Shown here: positions 7,459 through 17,100 of the stretch, in pieces | Position numbering within the stretch: the first letter of the stretch is position 1 | How the letters are laid out: every line of letters starts with the position of its first letter | DNA from: Collinsella sp. | GTDB lineage: Bacteria; Actinomycetota; Coriobacteriia; Coriobacteriales; Coriobacteriaceae | Length of the DNA stretch: 64,000 bases | Assembly (NCBI GenBank): GCA_019414205.1 | Contig: DXML01000009.1 | Span: forward strand, 62,001-126,000 | Direction: 5' to 3' | Program-made: the position numbers and the translations under genes | Notes under the pieces: model-generated | Seen by the model: only the letters and a program-made list of their open reading frames with translations | Database searches by the model: none | Told to the model about the DNA's origin: nothing

Positions 7459-8757
7459 ATGGGACGTTTCTACGACATGTTCTACAAGCGCGGCGAGGAG
7501 CCGGAGCTTTCAGACGTGGTGCGCGTCAACCTTCCGCCGGGGTTCGCTCCCACACCGGCTGGATACGGCGCGCTCATGTCAATCGACTACGCCGCGTGCG
7601 AGCAGACCAAGGCGCGCTCAATGGCGTCTCTTCCGTTCAGCGTGGTCAACCACAGGCGCAGCGGATCGGAGCGCCTGACCAACCATCCGCTCGCGAAGCT
7701 CCTCAACGGCATGGCCAACGAGGAGATGACCGCCCCGGCGCTCATGGCGTGGACGGTGCTGCGCCGTGACACGTTCGGCAACGCCTACTGGTTCATCGAG
7801 TGGAACCGTGGGCGCATCGAGGCCATCTGGCCCATCACCGCGACGGTGACGCACAACTACGACCGCAACGCGCCGAAGGGCTACCGCACCACCTACACCG
7901 TGGCTCCGGGCGATGACCACGTGCCCGCCGGGACGTACTTCAACCACGAGGTGGTCAACATCTGCACCCACGTGACCAAGGACGGCATAAAGGGCAAGTC
8001 CTTAGCCAAGCTCGCCGCCGAGGAGATCGGGCTGAGCCTAGATCTCGAGCGCTTCTACCGCTCCATGCTCCGGAACGGGAACCACCACCTAGGCCACGTC
8101 GAGCTGCCCTCAGGCAACGTCATCAACGACGAGAAGAAGCTCAACGCGCTCCGCACGGCAATCGACATGAAGAGCGGCATCACCGAGGCGGGGCGCGCGC
8201 CCATCTTCGGCTACGGGGCTAAGTGGGTCGCCGACCAGCAGACCATGAAGGACGCGTCGGTTATCGAGCAGCAGAAGTGGGTGCTGCATCAGGTGTGCCG
8301 CGCCTGCAACGTGCCTCCTTGGAAGGTCTACGACGGAGACCAGACCACCTACGCCGGCGGGCAGCAGTCCAACATCGACTACGTGACTGACACCATCGTG
8401 CCCGACGTGCGGTGCATCGAGATCGCGTTGCAGCCGGTTCTCGCGTCCTGCGGGCTTCCGAACGCGCAGGCCAAGTTCCGCGTTCAGGGCCTCATGCGCG
8501 GCGACGACGCCACCCGCACCCAGTACTACCGCGAGATGGGCTATCTGGGCGCGATCACGCGCGAGGACGTTCGCGACCTTGAGGACTTCGACCCGCTTGA
8601 GGGCATCGACCTTCCGCTGTTCCCGCTGAACTACGGAACCGTCAACCCTGATGGAACCGTGAACGTTTTCAACTCGTCCAACGCAGAGAAGCCGAAGGAA
8701 CCCGGAGACGGGAGCCAGACGGGAGTAGGAGGAACGAATGTTTCAAATCAAGAATGA
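7459..8757 (+). CDS. Portal protein (HK97 type)
   Basis: A 432-residue portal, the dodecameric ring at the capsid vertex through which DNA enters and leaves and to which the tail attaches. Family features include the N-terminal Tyr-Ala-Ala-Cys-Glu-Gln-Thr-Lys-Ala-Arg-Ser segment, the Asn-His-Pro-Leu-Ala-Lys-Leu-Leu-Asn motif (about residues 76-84), and the Gly-Asn-Ala-Tyr-Trp segment. The C-terminal residues 395-432 are low-complexity. The start ATG 7459 is set by an AAAGGGG site; the in-frame ATG at 7435 lies within the promoter motif. The 3' end overlaps the protease gene by 20 bases. Confidence 0.9.
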   Translation: MGRFYDMFYKRGEEPELSDVVRVNLPPGFAPTPAGYGALMSIDYAACEQTKARSMASLPFSVVNHRRSGSERLTNHPLAKLLNGMANEEMTAPALMAWTVLRRDTFGNAYWFIEWNRGRIEAIWPITATVTHNYDRNAPKGYRTTYTVAPGDDHVPAGTYFNHEVVNICTHVTKDGIKGKSLAKLAAEEIGLSLDLERFYRSMLRNGNHHLGHVELPSGNVINDEKKLNALRTAIDMKSGITEAGRAPIFGYGAKWVADQQTMKDASVIEQQKWVLHQVCRACNVPPWKVYDGDQTTYAGGQQSNIDYVTDTIVPDVRCIEIALQPVLASCGLPNAQAKFRVQGLMRGDDATRTQYYREMGYLGAITREDVRDLEDFDPLEGIDLPLFPLNYGTVNPDGTVNVFNSSNAEKPKEPGDGSQTGVGGTNVSNQE

Positions 8758-9475
8758 CGCCCTGCGCGCGACGGTGTACCTCTACGGCACCATCGGGAGC
8801 GACTTCTGGGACATGGATTCGAGCAACACGGCCAAGAACTTCGCCGCGACGCTTGACGAGCTGAGTCCCAAGCCGCTCGACATCCGCATCGACAGCTGCG
8901 GCGGCGACGTGTACGAGGGCTTCGGCATCGCCTCGGCCATCCAGCGCTACGAGGGCGAGACCACCGCATACGTTGACGGCATCGCGGCCTCGGCGGCCTC
9001 CTACATCGCCGTCATGGCGGACAAGGTCATCATGAGCGACTTCGCGCAGCTGATGATTCATGACGCATGGACCTACACGAGCGGCAACGCGGCAGAGCTT
9101 CTTGTGGCCGCAGAGCGCCTTGAGGCCGTGGACGGAACCATTGCGGGCATCATCGCCGCACGCTCCGGCATGGACGTTGAGGACGTGCGTTCCGCCATGG
9201 ACGCCGAGACGTGGTACGACGCGCAGGCCGCAGTTGACGCGGGCCTCGCGGACGAGATCATCCAGACCGAGCAGCGCGTGGCTGCCTGCATCGACCCGGC
9301 CATGCTGGCCCGCTACAAGCATGCCCCGAAGGCGGCAATCGATGCGCTTTCCATCCCCAAGCCCGCCGAGCCGGAGGACGATCCGGGCAAATCTCACGCC
9401 GCAAATACCATGCAGCAAAACGAGGGGTGCCACCTCCTCGTGTTGGGAAACAGGGTCTACCGGACAAAGGAGTAG
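8738..9475 (+). CDS. Head maturation protease, ClpP-like (S14)
   Basis: A 245-residue serine protease that trims the capsid delta domain during prohead maturation. The catalytic Ser lies in Gly-Ile-Ala-Ala-Ser-Ala-Ala-Ser (about residue 86) and the His in Leu-Met-Ile-His-Asp-Ala-Trp (about residue 107), the usual ClpP dyad spacing. The N-terminal Asp-Ser-Cys-Gly-Gly-Asp-Val segment forms the oxyanion strand. It sits between portal and capsid as in HK97-type phages. The last 40 residues are coded across a promoter-like motif. Confidence 0.9.
   Translation: MFQIKNDALRATVYLYGTIGSDFWDMDSSNTAKNFAATLDELSPKPLDIRIDSCGGDVYEGFGIASAIQRYEGETTAYVDGIAASAASYIAVMADKVIMSDFAQLMIHDAWTYTSGNAAELLVAAERLEAVDGTIAGIIAARSGMDVEDVRSAMDAETWYDAQAAVDAGLADEIIQTEQRVAACIDPAMLARYKHAPKAAIDALSIPKPAEPEDDPGKSHAANTMQQNEGCHLLVLGNRVYRTKE
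9392..9411 (+). promoter_or_regulatory. Candidate phage promoter motif, copy C, inside the protease 3' end
   Basis: TCTCACGCCG at 9392-9401, four bases, then TACCAT at 9406-9411. It lies within the coding region of the protease and 68 bases before the capsid start, where a strong extra capsid promoter would be useful. Confidence 0.45.
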
Positions 9476-9478
9476 AAC

Positions 9479-10630
9479 ATGGCAATCCTCAATTCCAAGC
9501 AGCTCTGGGCGGAGCGCAACCGCCTCGCCGAGGAGCAGCGCCGCGCCGTGGATGACAAGGACGAGAGCAAGGCGCTTGTCATTCAGGGCCAGATCGAGCA
9601 GCTGGACATCACCATCGGCCACGTCATCGAGGAGGAGGACGCGCTCCGCAACGCGCCCAAGCCCAAGCCGCACAACGAGTCCTTCGGCGTGCGCATCCTC
9701 GGTGTCCGCGACGAGTTCCACGGCCTTCAGGTCGGCTTCAAGAACTCCGCCGAGGTCGGCCCGCGCAACGCCGCCAGCGTCGTGACCGTGGGCGCTCCCA
9801 CCGAGATCGAGCTTGAGCTTCCCGCGAAGCTCCCCGGCGTGTTCCAGAACTTCGCGAGCACCCTGATCGAGACGCCCGCCGCAGGCTCCGTCACCTACAA
9901 GCAGCGCGACAAGGCAAGCGAGTCCGGCGCTCCCGCGACGTGGGGCGGCGTGACCGAGGGCGCGAGCGCCACCAAGGCTCAGGTGCTCTACGCGTGGAAG
10001 GACGCCGTGGCCAACAAGGAGACCATAGCTGGCTACGTGCCCATCTCCAAGGACACCCTGATGGACTACGACGAGCTTCTTGACATCATCGAGCACGACC
10101 TGCTGCTCGACCTTGACGAGATCACCAACGGCAAGTATTGGAACGGCTCCGACTCCACGCACATCGTGGGCATCACCAACGTCACGGGCATCCAGACCTT
10201 CACCGAGGCGATGGGCGGCATGTACTTCGACGCGATCCGCATGATGCGCACCAAGGTCATGCGCAACGCGCGCCGAATCCCCACCCACGTTGCCGTCAGC
10301 CCCGAGGTGCGCGAGGCCATCGACCTCTACAAGACCGAGACCGGCCTGTACCAGACCCTCGGCTCCGACGTGTACTGGGGCATGCAGGTGGTAGAGGACG
10401 CGAGCTGCCCCGGCATCCTCGTGTACGACAGCTTCGCCGCCCGCCGTCGCGCCATCCACGGCGGCACCACGGTGGAGATCGGCTACTACAACGACCAGTT
10501 CATCAAGAACGAGCTTTCCATCCTCGGCGAGCACACCAAGGCGCTTCAGGTGCGCTACCCGGACGCCTTCTGCCTCGCCACCCAGACCGACCTCGACAAG
10601 GCTCCCGCCGCTGCTGGCGTGGGCGCGTAA
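9479..10630 (+). CDS. Major capsid protein (HK97 fold)
   Basis: A 383-residue capsid subunit. The first 60 or so residues are a helical, charged delta (scaffold) domain that the neighbouring protease would remove. The remainder is HK97-type: the Pro-Ala-Lys-Leu-Pro-Gly-Val-Phe segment, a Gly-Gly-Val-Thr-Glu-Gly turn near residue 160, and a C-terminal Asp-Gln-Phe-Ile-Lys-Asn-Glu-Leu segment. A ribosome binding site (aaaggag) precedes the ATG. Confidence 0.9.
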   Translation: MAILNSKQLWAERNRLAEEQRRAVDDKDESKALVIQGQIEQLDITIGHVIEEEDALRNAPKPKPHNESFGVRILGVRDEFHGLQVGFKNSAEVGPRNAASVVTVGAPTEIELELPAKLPGVFQNFASTLIETPAAGSVTYKQRDKASESGAPATWGGVTEGASATKAQVLYAWKDAVANKETIAGYVPISKDTLMDYDELLDIIEHDLLLDLDEITNGKYWNGSDSTHIVGITNVTGIQTFTEAMGGMYFDAIRMMRTKVMRNARRIPTHVAVSPEVREAIDLYKTETGLYQTLGSDVYWGMQVVEDASCPGILVYDSFAARRRAIHGGTTVEIGYYNDQFIKNELSILGEHTKALQVRYPDAFCLATQTDLDKAPAAAGVGA

Positions 10631-10639
10631 GGAGGAGCC

Positions 10640-10849
10640 ATGTTCACCAGCAAGAAGCGCGTCATCCGAAACGGTTTCCTCGTTGCCTTCGAGGGCGAGG
10701 TCATGTCCGACGAAGAGGCCGCCAAGCGCGGACTTCTCGATCCCGAGCCCGATGAGAAGCCCAAGCCCAAGACCACCCGCCGCAAGGCCAAGCCCAAGGC
10801 CGTCGAGGCCGAGGAAGACGAGGAGTACGACGAGGACGAGGAGGCGTGA
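10640..10849 (+). CDS. Small head protein with charged tail, 69 residues
   Basis: It follows the capsid gene with a strong aaggagg site. Residues 1-33 are folded-looking; the rest is a Lys/Pro-rich stretch then an acidic Glu/Asp tail. This layout (basic then acidic low-complexity tail) is common in small phage genes behind the capsid, but I do not recognise the family. The stop overlaps the next start. Confidence 0.65.
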   Translation: MFTSKKRVIRNGFLVAFEGEVMSDEEAAKRGLLDPEPDEKPKPKTTRRKAKPKAVEAEEDEEYDEDEEA

Positions 10850-11607
10850 TGCTCGTAGCGCCGGACTCGACAACCCGCGTCGCGGCCTCCGAGACCGCCG
10901 TTTTGCAGCTTGAGGCAGACGCCGCAATCGACTCCGCGACCCTGCGCCCCCGCTTCGGCGGGGAGCAGGGTCTTCCCGTTGAGGGCAACGCCGTGACGCT
11001 TCCCGTGCTCAAGGCACCGGACACGGCGCGCATCGACTGGAAGGCGGGCGGCGAGACGCTGTTCACCACGTACATCGAGGTGGTGTCGCGCCACTACTTC
11101 AGACTCGACGCGCTCAAGGGCTACGGCGACGGTCAGGACGACTTCGACCAGCTGCCCGAGGAGCAGCTGTTTCAAGCCCGATAGGCCGCTACCGAGGTCT
11201 TCGAGCGCAACGCCCGCCGCTCCTTCGTGGCACGGATCGGGCGCACCAAGGACTACGGGCGCGAGCGGTGCGTGACCCTCGAACACGGCGACGTGCGGGA
11301 GCTGCTCACCGAGGGCTACGAGCTTGCGAGCGACTGCCAAGCGGTGCCCGTGGCGTGCTTCCCGCGCCCGTGCTGGGTCGAGTACGTCTACGGCTACGAG
11401 GAGCTTCCGGCTCAGGTGTCCCGCGCGGTCTTGGAGCTTGCGGCCTACATGCTGCGACCGTCCAACCGCCCCATCGGGGCCACGGGCGAGAGCACCGACG
11501 CCGGGTTCATCCGCTTCACGACCGCAGGGCAGGACGGCGCTACCGACATCCCGGAGGTAAACGCGGCAATCGAGCAGTTCGGACGGGGGGCGAACCTCGT
11601 ATGGTGA
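10849..11607 (+). pseudogene. Head-tail connector gene interrupted by an in-frame TAG
   Basis: One reading frame runs from ATG 10849 to TGA 11605-11607, broken only by TAG at 11182-11184. The first part (111 residues) ends in Gln-Leu-Phe-Gln-Ala-Arg. The frame then continues Ala-Ala-Thr-Glu-Val-Phe-Glu-Arg-Asn-Ala-Arg-Arg-Ser-Phe, which reads as one uninterrupted helix. Size (252 codons) and place after the capsid fit a head-tail connector (gp6-like) that seals the portal. The second part could start at GTG 11227, but no ribosome binding site is seen. It is either a damaged gene (hence a defective phage), amber read-through, or a sequencing error. Confidence 0.6.
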
Positions 11608-12074
11608 CGTTCAAGGAGGCGCGCGACGAGCTGTACCGGCGCATGGCCAAGGTAGCCGAGGGCTTCGCCGACCTCTACCCCGGCGTGCAGGCACCGAAGG
11701 TCTACGACGGGTTCCCGACCAGCGAGCCGCCGTTCTACATCGCGGTCGATTCCATCGTTGACACCGCGACCATGGGCGGGAGCGCCGTTCCCGATGCCGG
11801 TCAGCTCGACTTCACCGTTCACGTGATGTGCTTCGCGCGGCACTCCGACCAAGCGACGGCATCAGCCACGCTGCTCGCCTACGTTGACGCGGTCTTCAAC
11901 GCGGTCATGGCAGACCAGCGCCTCCGCATGACCGTGGACAACTCGTTCCCGTCCATCGAGGCCGCCGGGGTTTCCGGCGACAGCTCCAAGTACCACATGG
12001 CCGCTGCATCCGTGGGCGTGCAGTGCTCCATTTTCGCCAAGTGCCCGCAGAAGTTCAGGGAGGTAGTGCAGTGA
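11601..12074 (+). CDS. Head-tail joining or tail-terminator-like protein
   Basis: A 157-residue protein starting at ATG 11601, overlapping the previous frame by 7 bases. Length, position between connector and tail tube, and the beta-rich middle (Leu-Asp-Phe-Thr-Val-His-Val-Met-Cys-Phe) fit tail-completion or tail-terminator proteins, which cap the tail tube and join it to the head. The assignment rests on order and size, not on a sequence signature. Confidence 0.5.
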   Translation: MVTFKEARDELYRRMAKVAEGFADLYPGVQAPKVYDGFPTSEPPFYIAVDSIVDTATMGGSAVPDAGQLDFTVHVMCFARHSDQATASATLLAYVDAVFNAVMADQRLRMTVDNSFPSIEAAGVSGDSSKYHMAAASVGVQCSIFAKCPQKFREVVQ

Positions 12075-12229
12075 TCGCCACCAAGGATGTAGCGGTGTTC
12101 TTCAACGGGCACCCGTATCGGTTCAAGAAGGGCGCGCAGGTGAAAGCGCCCGATGCGCTCGTGAGGGCGCTCAAGGAGCAGGGGGCGGTTCGCGCCGCCG
12201 CACGGAAGAAGGAGACCAACGATGATTAA
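12071..12229 (+). CDS. Small phage protein, 52 residues
   Basis: A GTG start overlaps the preceding stop (GTGA), and the 3' end overlaps the tail tube start, so it is coupled on both sides. The product is basic, with a short beta-like start (Val-Ala-Val-Phe-Phe-Asn-Gly-His-Pro-Tyr-Arg-Phe) and a Lys/Arg-rich end. No family recognised. Confidence 0.5.
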   Translation: MIATKDVAVFFNGHPYRFKKGAQVKAPDALVRALKEQGAVRAAARKKETNDD

Positions 12230-13238
12230 CGTTTCCATCGGCATGCTGGGCGTGTCGCTTCAGGACGGAGACACCCCGGCCACCCAGCCCACCATCAAGC
12301 ACGGCCTGACGGGCGGCGGCCTCGTCAACCCCGAGCGCACCATCGAGCAGAAGGCCGTGGCGTGCGGCCTGCGCGCCAACGCCGCCAACGGTGCCTACGT
12401 CTCCGAGGTCAACATGGGCGTCGACTTCGAGACGCTCGCTTACGCGGACTCGCTCGCGCTCTACTGCCTCGCCGCAATGGGCAACATCGTCTCAACGCCC
12501 GTTGAAGGGAATTCCGGCTACCACAAGCACGTCATCACGCTCGGCTCGGTGCTGCCGCTCCTGACCTTCTGGGGCCAGATCGGAGACACCGCACAGCAGA
12601 CCGTGCACAAGGTGGACGGCTGCAAGATCGACACGCTTGGCCTCACCTTCGAGGGCAACGCCCCGCTCGACATCAGCGTTACCGCAGCGGGCGTCGACGC
12701 GACGCTCTTCCAGTCTTGGGGCGACGTGGTCAACCCCTCGTGCTTCGACGGCTACTTCGTGCCCACCGGCGGCGACTTCAAGATCGACACCGCGAGCCAG
12801 ACCCCCGTTGACGTGACCGTGACGCAGGGCAGCTTCGAGATGTCCAACAGCCTTGAGGCGAAGCGCGCGGCGGGGCAGGTCGTGCCCACCATCCTCGCCG
12901 AGGGCAAGCTGACCACCTCCGTGAACATGACCGTCGTTCCGGAGGACTTCGCGCTCATGCGCAAGTGCCTCACCGGCGCTTCCGACGGCACCAAGGTCTC
13001 CTCCAAGATCGTGTACGGCTCCGCGCTGTGGAAGTTCACCCACTCCGCCGACGCCAACTGCACGCTCGAAGTCGCGTTCACCAACGTGCCGTGGAACTTC
13101 GAGATGCCGGAGGTCGACCCCGAGGGCAACGCCGCAGAGGTCGAGTTCAGCGCCGATGACATCGGCATCGACTCCGCCGACGGCACCCCCGTCACCGTGA
13201 CCATCGTCAACAAGACAGAGAGCTACATCACCGAGTAA
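12222..13238 (+). CDS. Major tail (tube) protein
   Basis: A 338-residue beta-rich protein placed directly before the tail chaperone pair and the tape measure gene, where the tail tube subunit always lies in siphoviruses. It would polymerise into the hollow tail tube. A C-terminal region (from about residue 280) ending in Val-Thr-Val-Thr-Ile-Val-Asn looks like an extra beta domain. The ATG overlaps the preceding gene. Confidence 0.75.
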   Translation: MINVSIGMLGVSLQDGDTPATQPTIKHGLTGGGLVNPERTIEQKAVACGLRANAANGAYVSEVNMGVDFETLAYADSLALYCLAAMGNIVSTPVEGNSGYHKHVITLGSVLPLLTFWGQIGDTAQQTVHKVDGCKIDTLGLTFEGNAPLDISVTAAGVDATLFQSWGDVVNPSCFDGYFVPTGGDFKIDTASQTPVDVTVTQGSFEMSNSLEAKRAAGQVVPTILAEGKLTTSVNMTVVPEDFALMRKCLTGASDGTKVSSKIVYGSALWKFTHSADANCTLEVAFTNVPWNFEMPEVDPEGNAAEVEFSADDIGIDSADGTPVTVTIVNKTESYITE

Positions 13239-13247
13239 GGAGCAGCG

Positions 13248-13550
13248 ATGAAATACGCCTTCGTGTTCACCAAGCCGGAGGACGGCACCAGCTTCGAGAT
13301 CGAGGGCGGCCGCTCCGCCCTCTGGGAGGCGCAGGAGAAGGCCGCAGGCTGGCCGGATCGCGTCACCAACCAGAACCGCCTCGACTTCGCGTGGGCCTAC
13401 GTCGCGGCGGCTCGCGCCGGGAAGCTCAAGGAGCTTGGCCTTGACGGCATGGAGTTCGATGAGGCCGTCGAGGCCCTTGCGGACACCTACGACGTGCTCA
13501 TCAAGGACAACAAGCCCGACGCCCCTTTAGCGGACGCGCGCCCCGAATAG
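13248..13550 (+). CDS. Tail assembly chaperone, upstream (G-like) product
   Basis: A 100-residue protein between tail tube and tape measure with the ribosome binding site aggag. In lambda-like and many other siphophages this gene makes a short chaperone (G) and, by a -1 frameshift, a longer one (GT) that coats the tape measure protein before tail assembly. The frameshift signal CCCTTTA lies six codons before the stop, as expected. Confidence 0.75.
   Translation: MKYAFVFTKPEDGTSFEIEGGRSALWEAQEKAAGWPDRVTNQNRLDFAWAYVAAARAGKLKELGLDGMEFDEAVEALADTYDVLIKDNKPDAPLADARPE
13523..13529 (+). promoter_or_regulatory. Programmed -1 ribosomal frameshift site (CCCTTTA)
   Basis: The heptamer fits the X XXY YYZ rule in the zero frame (C CCT TTA) with X=C, Y=T, Z=A. 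Slipping one base back allows reading to continue into the open frame that ends at 13735. GC-rich sequence that could pair follows directly. Confidence 0.75.
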
Positions 13551-13735
13551 CCGCGCTGAGCCTGAGAACGGGGTGCTCGCCGTATGACCTAGCGAGGCTG
13601 TGCGACGAGTACCCCGCTGTTTTCGATGAGTACGTGGACATGTTCTACGACGCTCAGGAGGAGCGGGGGCGCAAGGCCGACATGGAGGCGCGAAGGGCGA
13701 GGGTAAACAGGATCTTCAATCGCGGGAGGAAATGA
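13529..13735 (+). CDS. Tail assembly chaperone, frameshift (T-like) extension
   Basis: After a -1 shift at the CCCTTTA site, 68 more codons are open (Ser-Gly-Arg-Ala-Pro-Arg at the start, then Asp-Glu-Tyr-Pro-Ala-Val-Phe-Asp-Glu-Tyr), ending at TGA 13733-13735. The extension has no ribosome binding site or good start of its own and is rich in charged helix, as T domains are. The fusion would be 162 residues. The stop overlaps the next gene's ATG. Confidence 0.7.
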   Translation, partial: SGRAPRIAALSLRTGCSPYDLARLCDEYPAVFDEYVDMFYDAQEERGRKADMEARRARVNRIFNRGRK

Positions 13736-14175
13736 TGGCGTTCACTCACGGCGGCGGCGTCCGCATCGAGGCCAAGGGGCTTCAGGAGACCATCAAGGCC
13801 CTGCGCTCGATCAACAAGGAGCTTCCCCGCGAGTTCAAGAAGGGCCTGAAGCAGGACGCCAAGCCCATCCTCACCGACGCGCGAAACAACGCCCAGTCAA
13901 TCGCCAGAACCGGCTACTACGCATCCAGCATGGCCATGCGCGCCATCGCAAACGGAATACGCATCCAGAGCACCGACCCCGGCGCGGGAACCATCGAGTT
14001 CGCCAACGCCGGGGCCGTCTATCTCTCGGGCAGGCGCAGGGGCCTACCCGTCGGCGTGCCGCAGGGCAACCCTCCGCGCGCGCTGGTCAAGGCAGTCCTT
14101 GAGAACGAGGACGCCGTGGTTGACGCGGTTGAGACCCGAATCGAGCAGACCATAAGGAAGTACCTCAATGGGTAA
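13732..14175 (+). CDS. HK97 gp10-like tail protein
   Basis: A 147-residue protein with Gly-Leu-Gln-Glu-Thr-Ile-Lys-Ala-Leu-Arg near the N terminus and a central Ala-Lys-Pro-Ile-Leu-Thr-Asp-Ala-Arg segment, as in the HK97 gp10/minor tail family. The usual place is before the tail tube; here it lies after the chaperones and overlaps the tape measure gene. It is probably a tail-completion or neck protein. ATG 13732 overlaps the frameshift extension stop; ATG 13735 is an alternative. Confidence 0.6.
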   Translation: MMAFTHGGGVRIEAKGLQETIKALRSINKELPREFKKGLKQDAKPILTDARNNAQSIARTGYYASSMAMRAIANGIRIQSTDPGAGTIEFANAGAVYLSGRRRGLPVGVPQGNPPRALVKAVLENEDAVVDAVETRIEQTIRKYLNG

Positions 14176-17100
14176 GGCAAGCATCTCCATAGCCATATCC
14201 GGCTCCTACAACGCCTCTGCGGTCGAGAGGGCCGAGAAGTCCCTTGACCGCCTCGCGGTGAAGACCGCTGCGGCGGAAGGCTCCATGTCCAAGAGCTGGG
14301 TCGAGGCAGGTTCCAAGGCGGCGGAGGCGGGCGGGCGCATCTACAGCGCCGGTCAGCAGGTCGCCGACGCGGGGGACGCCATGACCGCAGGTGTGACCGT
14401 GCCGCTCGCCGCGATCGGGGCGGCATCCGCCAAGACCGCAATCGACTTCGAGAGCAGTATGAGCCGAGTCGAGGGCGCGCTGAACGACCCCAAGGCGAAC
14501 ATGGAGGAGCTGCGGCAGCTCGCCTTGGACATGGGCGCAGACACCGTCTTCAGCGCATCCGAGGCCGGTGCCGCCATGGAGGAGCTTGCCAAGGGCGGAC
14601 TCACCGCAGCCGACATCAAGGGCGGCGCGCTCAAGACCACCATGGACTTGGCTGCGGCTGGCAGCATGGAGCTTGCGGAGGCTGCCAACGTGACCGTTCG
14701 GGCCATGGGGGCCTTCGGGCTGTCCGCAGACCAGACCGGCGAGGCGGCCAACGCCCTCGCGGGTGCCGCAGCCGCATCGTCTGCGGACGTTGCAGACCTC
14801 ACGCAGGGCCTCTCACAGGTGTCCGCACAGGCGAACAGCGCAGGGTGGTCGATTCAGGACACCACCGCCGTTCTGGGCGCGTTCGCGGACGCCGGAATCA
14901 AGGGCAGCGACGCCGGAACCTCGCTCAAGACGATGCTTCAGCGCCTCTCCGCCCCTACGGACGCGGCAGCCGCGCAGATCGAGGCGCTCGGCATCAACAC
15001 GCGCGACTCCAATGGCAACATGCTCGACGCCGCCAGCATCGCCGGGGAGCTTCAGGCCAAGCTGGGCGGCCTCGACGCCGCCACGCGCGACGCCGCCATC
15101 CAGACCATATTCGGCGCAGACGCATCCCGCGCTGCCTTGGTGATGATGAACCAAGGCACCGAGGGCATACAGCGCTACACCGCCGCGACGAACGACCAGA
15201 CGGCGGCCCAGCGCCTCGCGGACTCGCAGATGGGAGAGACCGAGCGCAGCATCGAGAACATGAACGGCGCGATAGAGACCGCCTCCATCCAAGTCGGAAG
15301 CGCCCTAGCACCGGCAGTGACCAACGCGGCCGAGGCTGTTGGAGACGCTGCCGACGCCTTCAGCAAGATGGACGAGGGCACGCAGCAGACCGTCATCGGC
15401 TTCGGCCTCGTGGCCGCTGCGGCAGGCCCCGTGCTCTCCGTCACCGGGCGCATAACCAAGGGCGTAGGATCAGTTATCACAGCCTTCGGCAAGGCCAAGC
15501 AGGACATCGCGACCTACGCCGACGCGCTCACGACGACCAACGTCGCGTCGCTCAAGGCGTATCAGGGCAACGAGAAGCTGGCGAAGGCGCTTGAGAAGAA
15601 CCCGGCGGCCAAGGCGGCGGGCGGCGTGCAGAAGTACATCGACGCCGTTACGGATTCAATCGTAAAGACACGCGACTATGAGAAGGCTGTTGGAAAGCTC
15701 ACAGCGGAGCAGCAGAAGGGTTCCAAGGCAAACGCTGACACAGTAGAAGCCCTTCAAAACGTGGTGAATGCCCGCAAGAAAGACATGGATGCCGCCAAGG
15801 GAACCGTCGAGGGTTACAAGGCCTCGGCCACGGCGGCGCAGGCGAGCACCACAGCCGTTACCGCCCAGAGCGTGGCAATGAAGGCGGCATCCGTAGCGGC
15901 AACCGGCCTCAAGCTCGCGCTCGCGACCATCGCCCCGCTCGCGATCATCGCGGGAATCACCGCCTTGGTCGGCGTCTTCCAAGAGGCCAAGGAGCACGAG
16001 GACAACCTGAAGGCCGCGACGGAGGGCCTTACCGCAGCGACCGAGAAGGGCGTGAGCGCATCGAACGCCGGTGCCGACGCCTTGGAGGGCTACGGATCGT
16101 CGGCGGGTGCCGCCAAGGTCGACATTGACGAGATGCTTGAGTCCCAAGCCCAGCTCGCCCAGACGATCAGCGACACCAACACGAGCGCCTCTGCGCAGAT
16201 GGCGCAGCTTCAGCAGGCATACTCCACCATCCAGCAGTACGCCAACCACACCGACCTCGCCAACGACGCGCAGGCGCGGCTCCGCACCGCCGTCGATACG
16301 GTGAACGACCTGTGCGGCACGCAGATTCAGGTGACCGACGCCGCCAACGGAAAGCTGGCGGACGAGAACGGTGCGATTCAGGACGTTACGGCATCGCTCG
16401 GCAGCTACATCGACCAGAAGATGCAGCAGATTCAGGTGGACGCGCAGCAGCAGAACCTCTCGGCCCTCTACCAGCAGCAGGCCGAGGACATCACCGCGCT
16501 CACGCAGGCCCAGCAGGCCTACAACGAGAAGCAGCAGGCGCGCGATCAGTTCATCAAGAACTACATCGACATGTGCGGGCCTTGCGTCACCAACGCCCAG
16601 CAGATGGCCGAGGCGGCGTGGGAGGCCGAGCTTGCCAACTCCGACGAGGCCAAGGCGGTGAACGACGCTCAGGCGGCGCTCGACGCTTGCAACACCTCCA
16701 TCAACAACGTCTCGTCGTCCATGACGGCGCAGGCCGCGATAGCCGAGGGCAACGCGCTCAGCATGCAAAACCTCGTTCTGTCAAGCTCCACCGTCTCCAC
16801 GGCCATGAACGCCGTGGGCGGTGACATCAACGACTTCGCCACCGACCTGAGCAACGCGGGCGTGTCCGTCGAGTCCTTCCGCAGCCTCAACGACCAGCAG
16901 CTCACGCAGCTTGTGGCATCTTGGGACGGCACCTCGCAGAGCATCATCACGACGCTCGACAGCATGGGCATCGAGATGGGCGACGCGGGCCTCAACGCGG
17001 CCACGGCGCTCGCCAACGGCATGCAGAGCGGGACGGTCAACGTTGACACCGCCACGAGCATCCTGAAGGCCGCCGCAACGGGGGACTGGTCTAGCGTCTC

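Noticed and set aside
8669..10927. A 752-codon open frame on the - strand across the protease and capsid genes
   Set aside because: It is the antisense shadow of well-recognised capsid genes in GC-rich DNA and has a composition typical of such shadows (Val, Leu, Gly, His).
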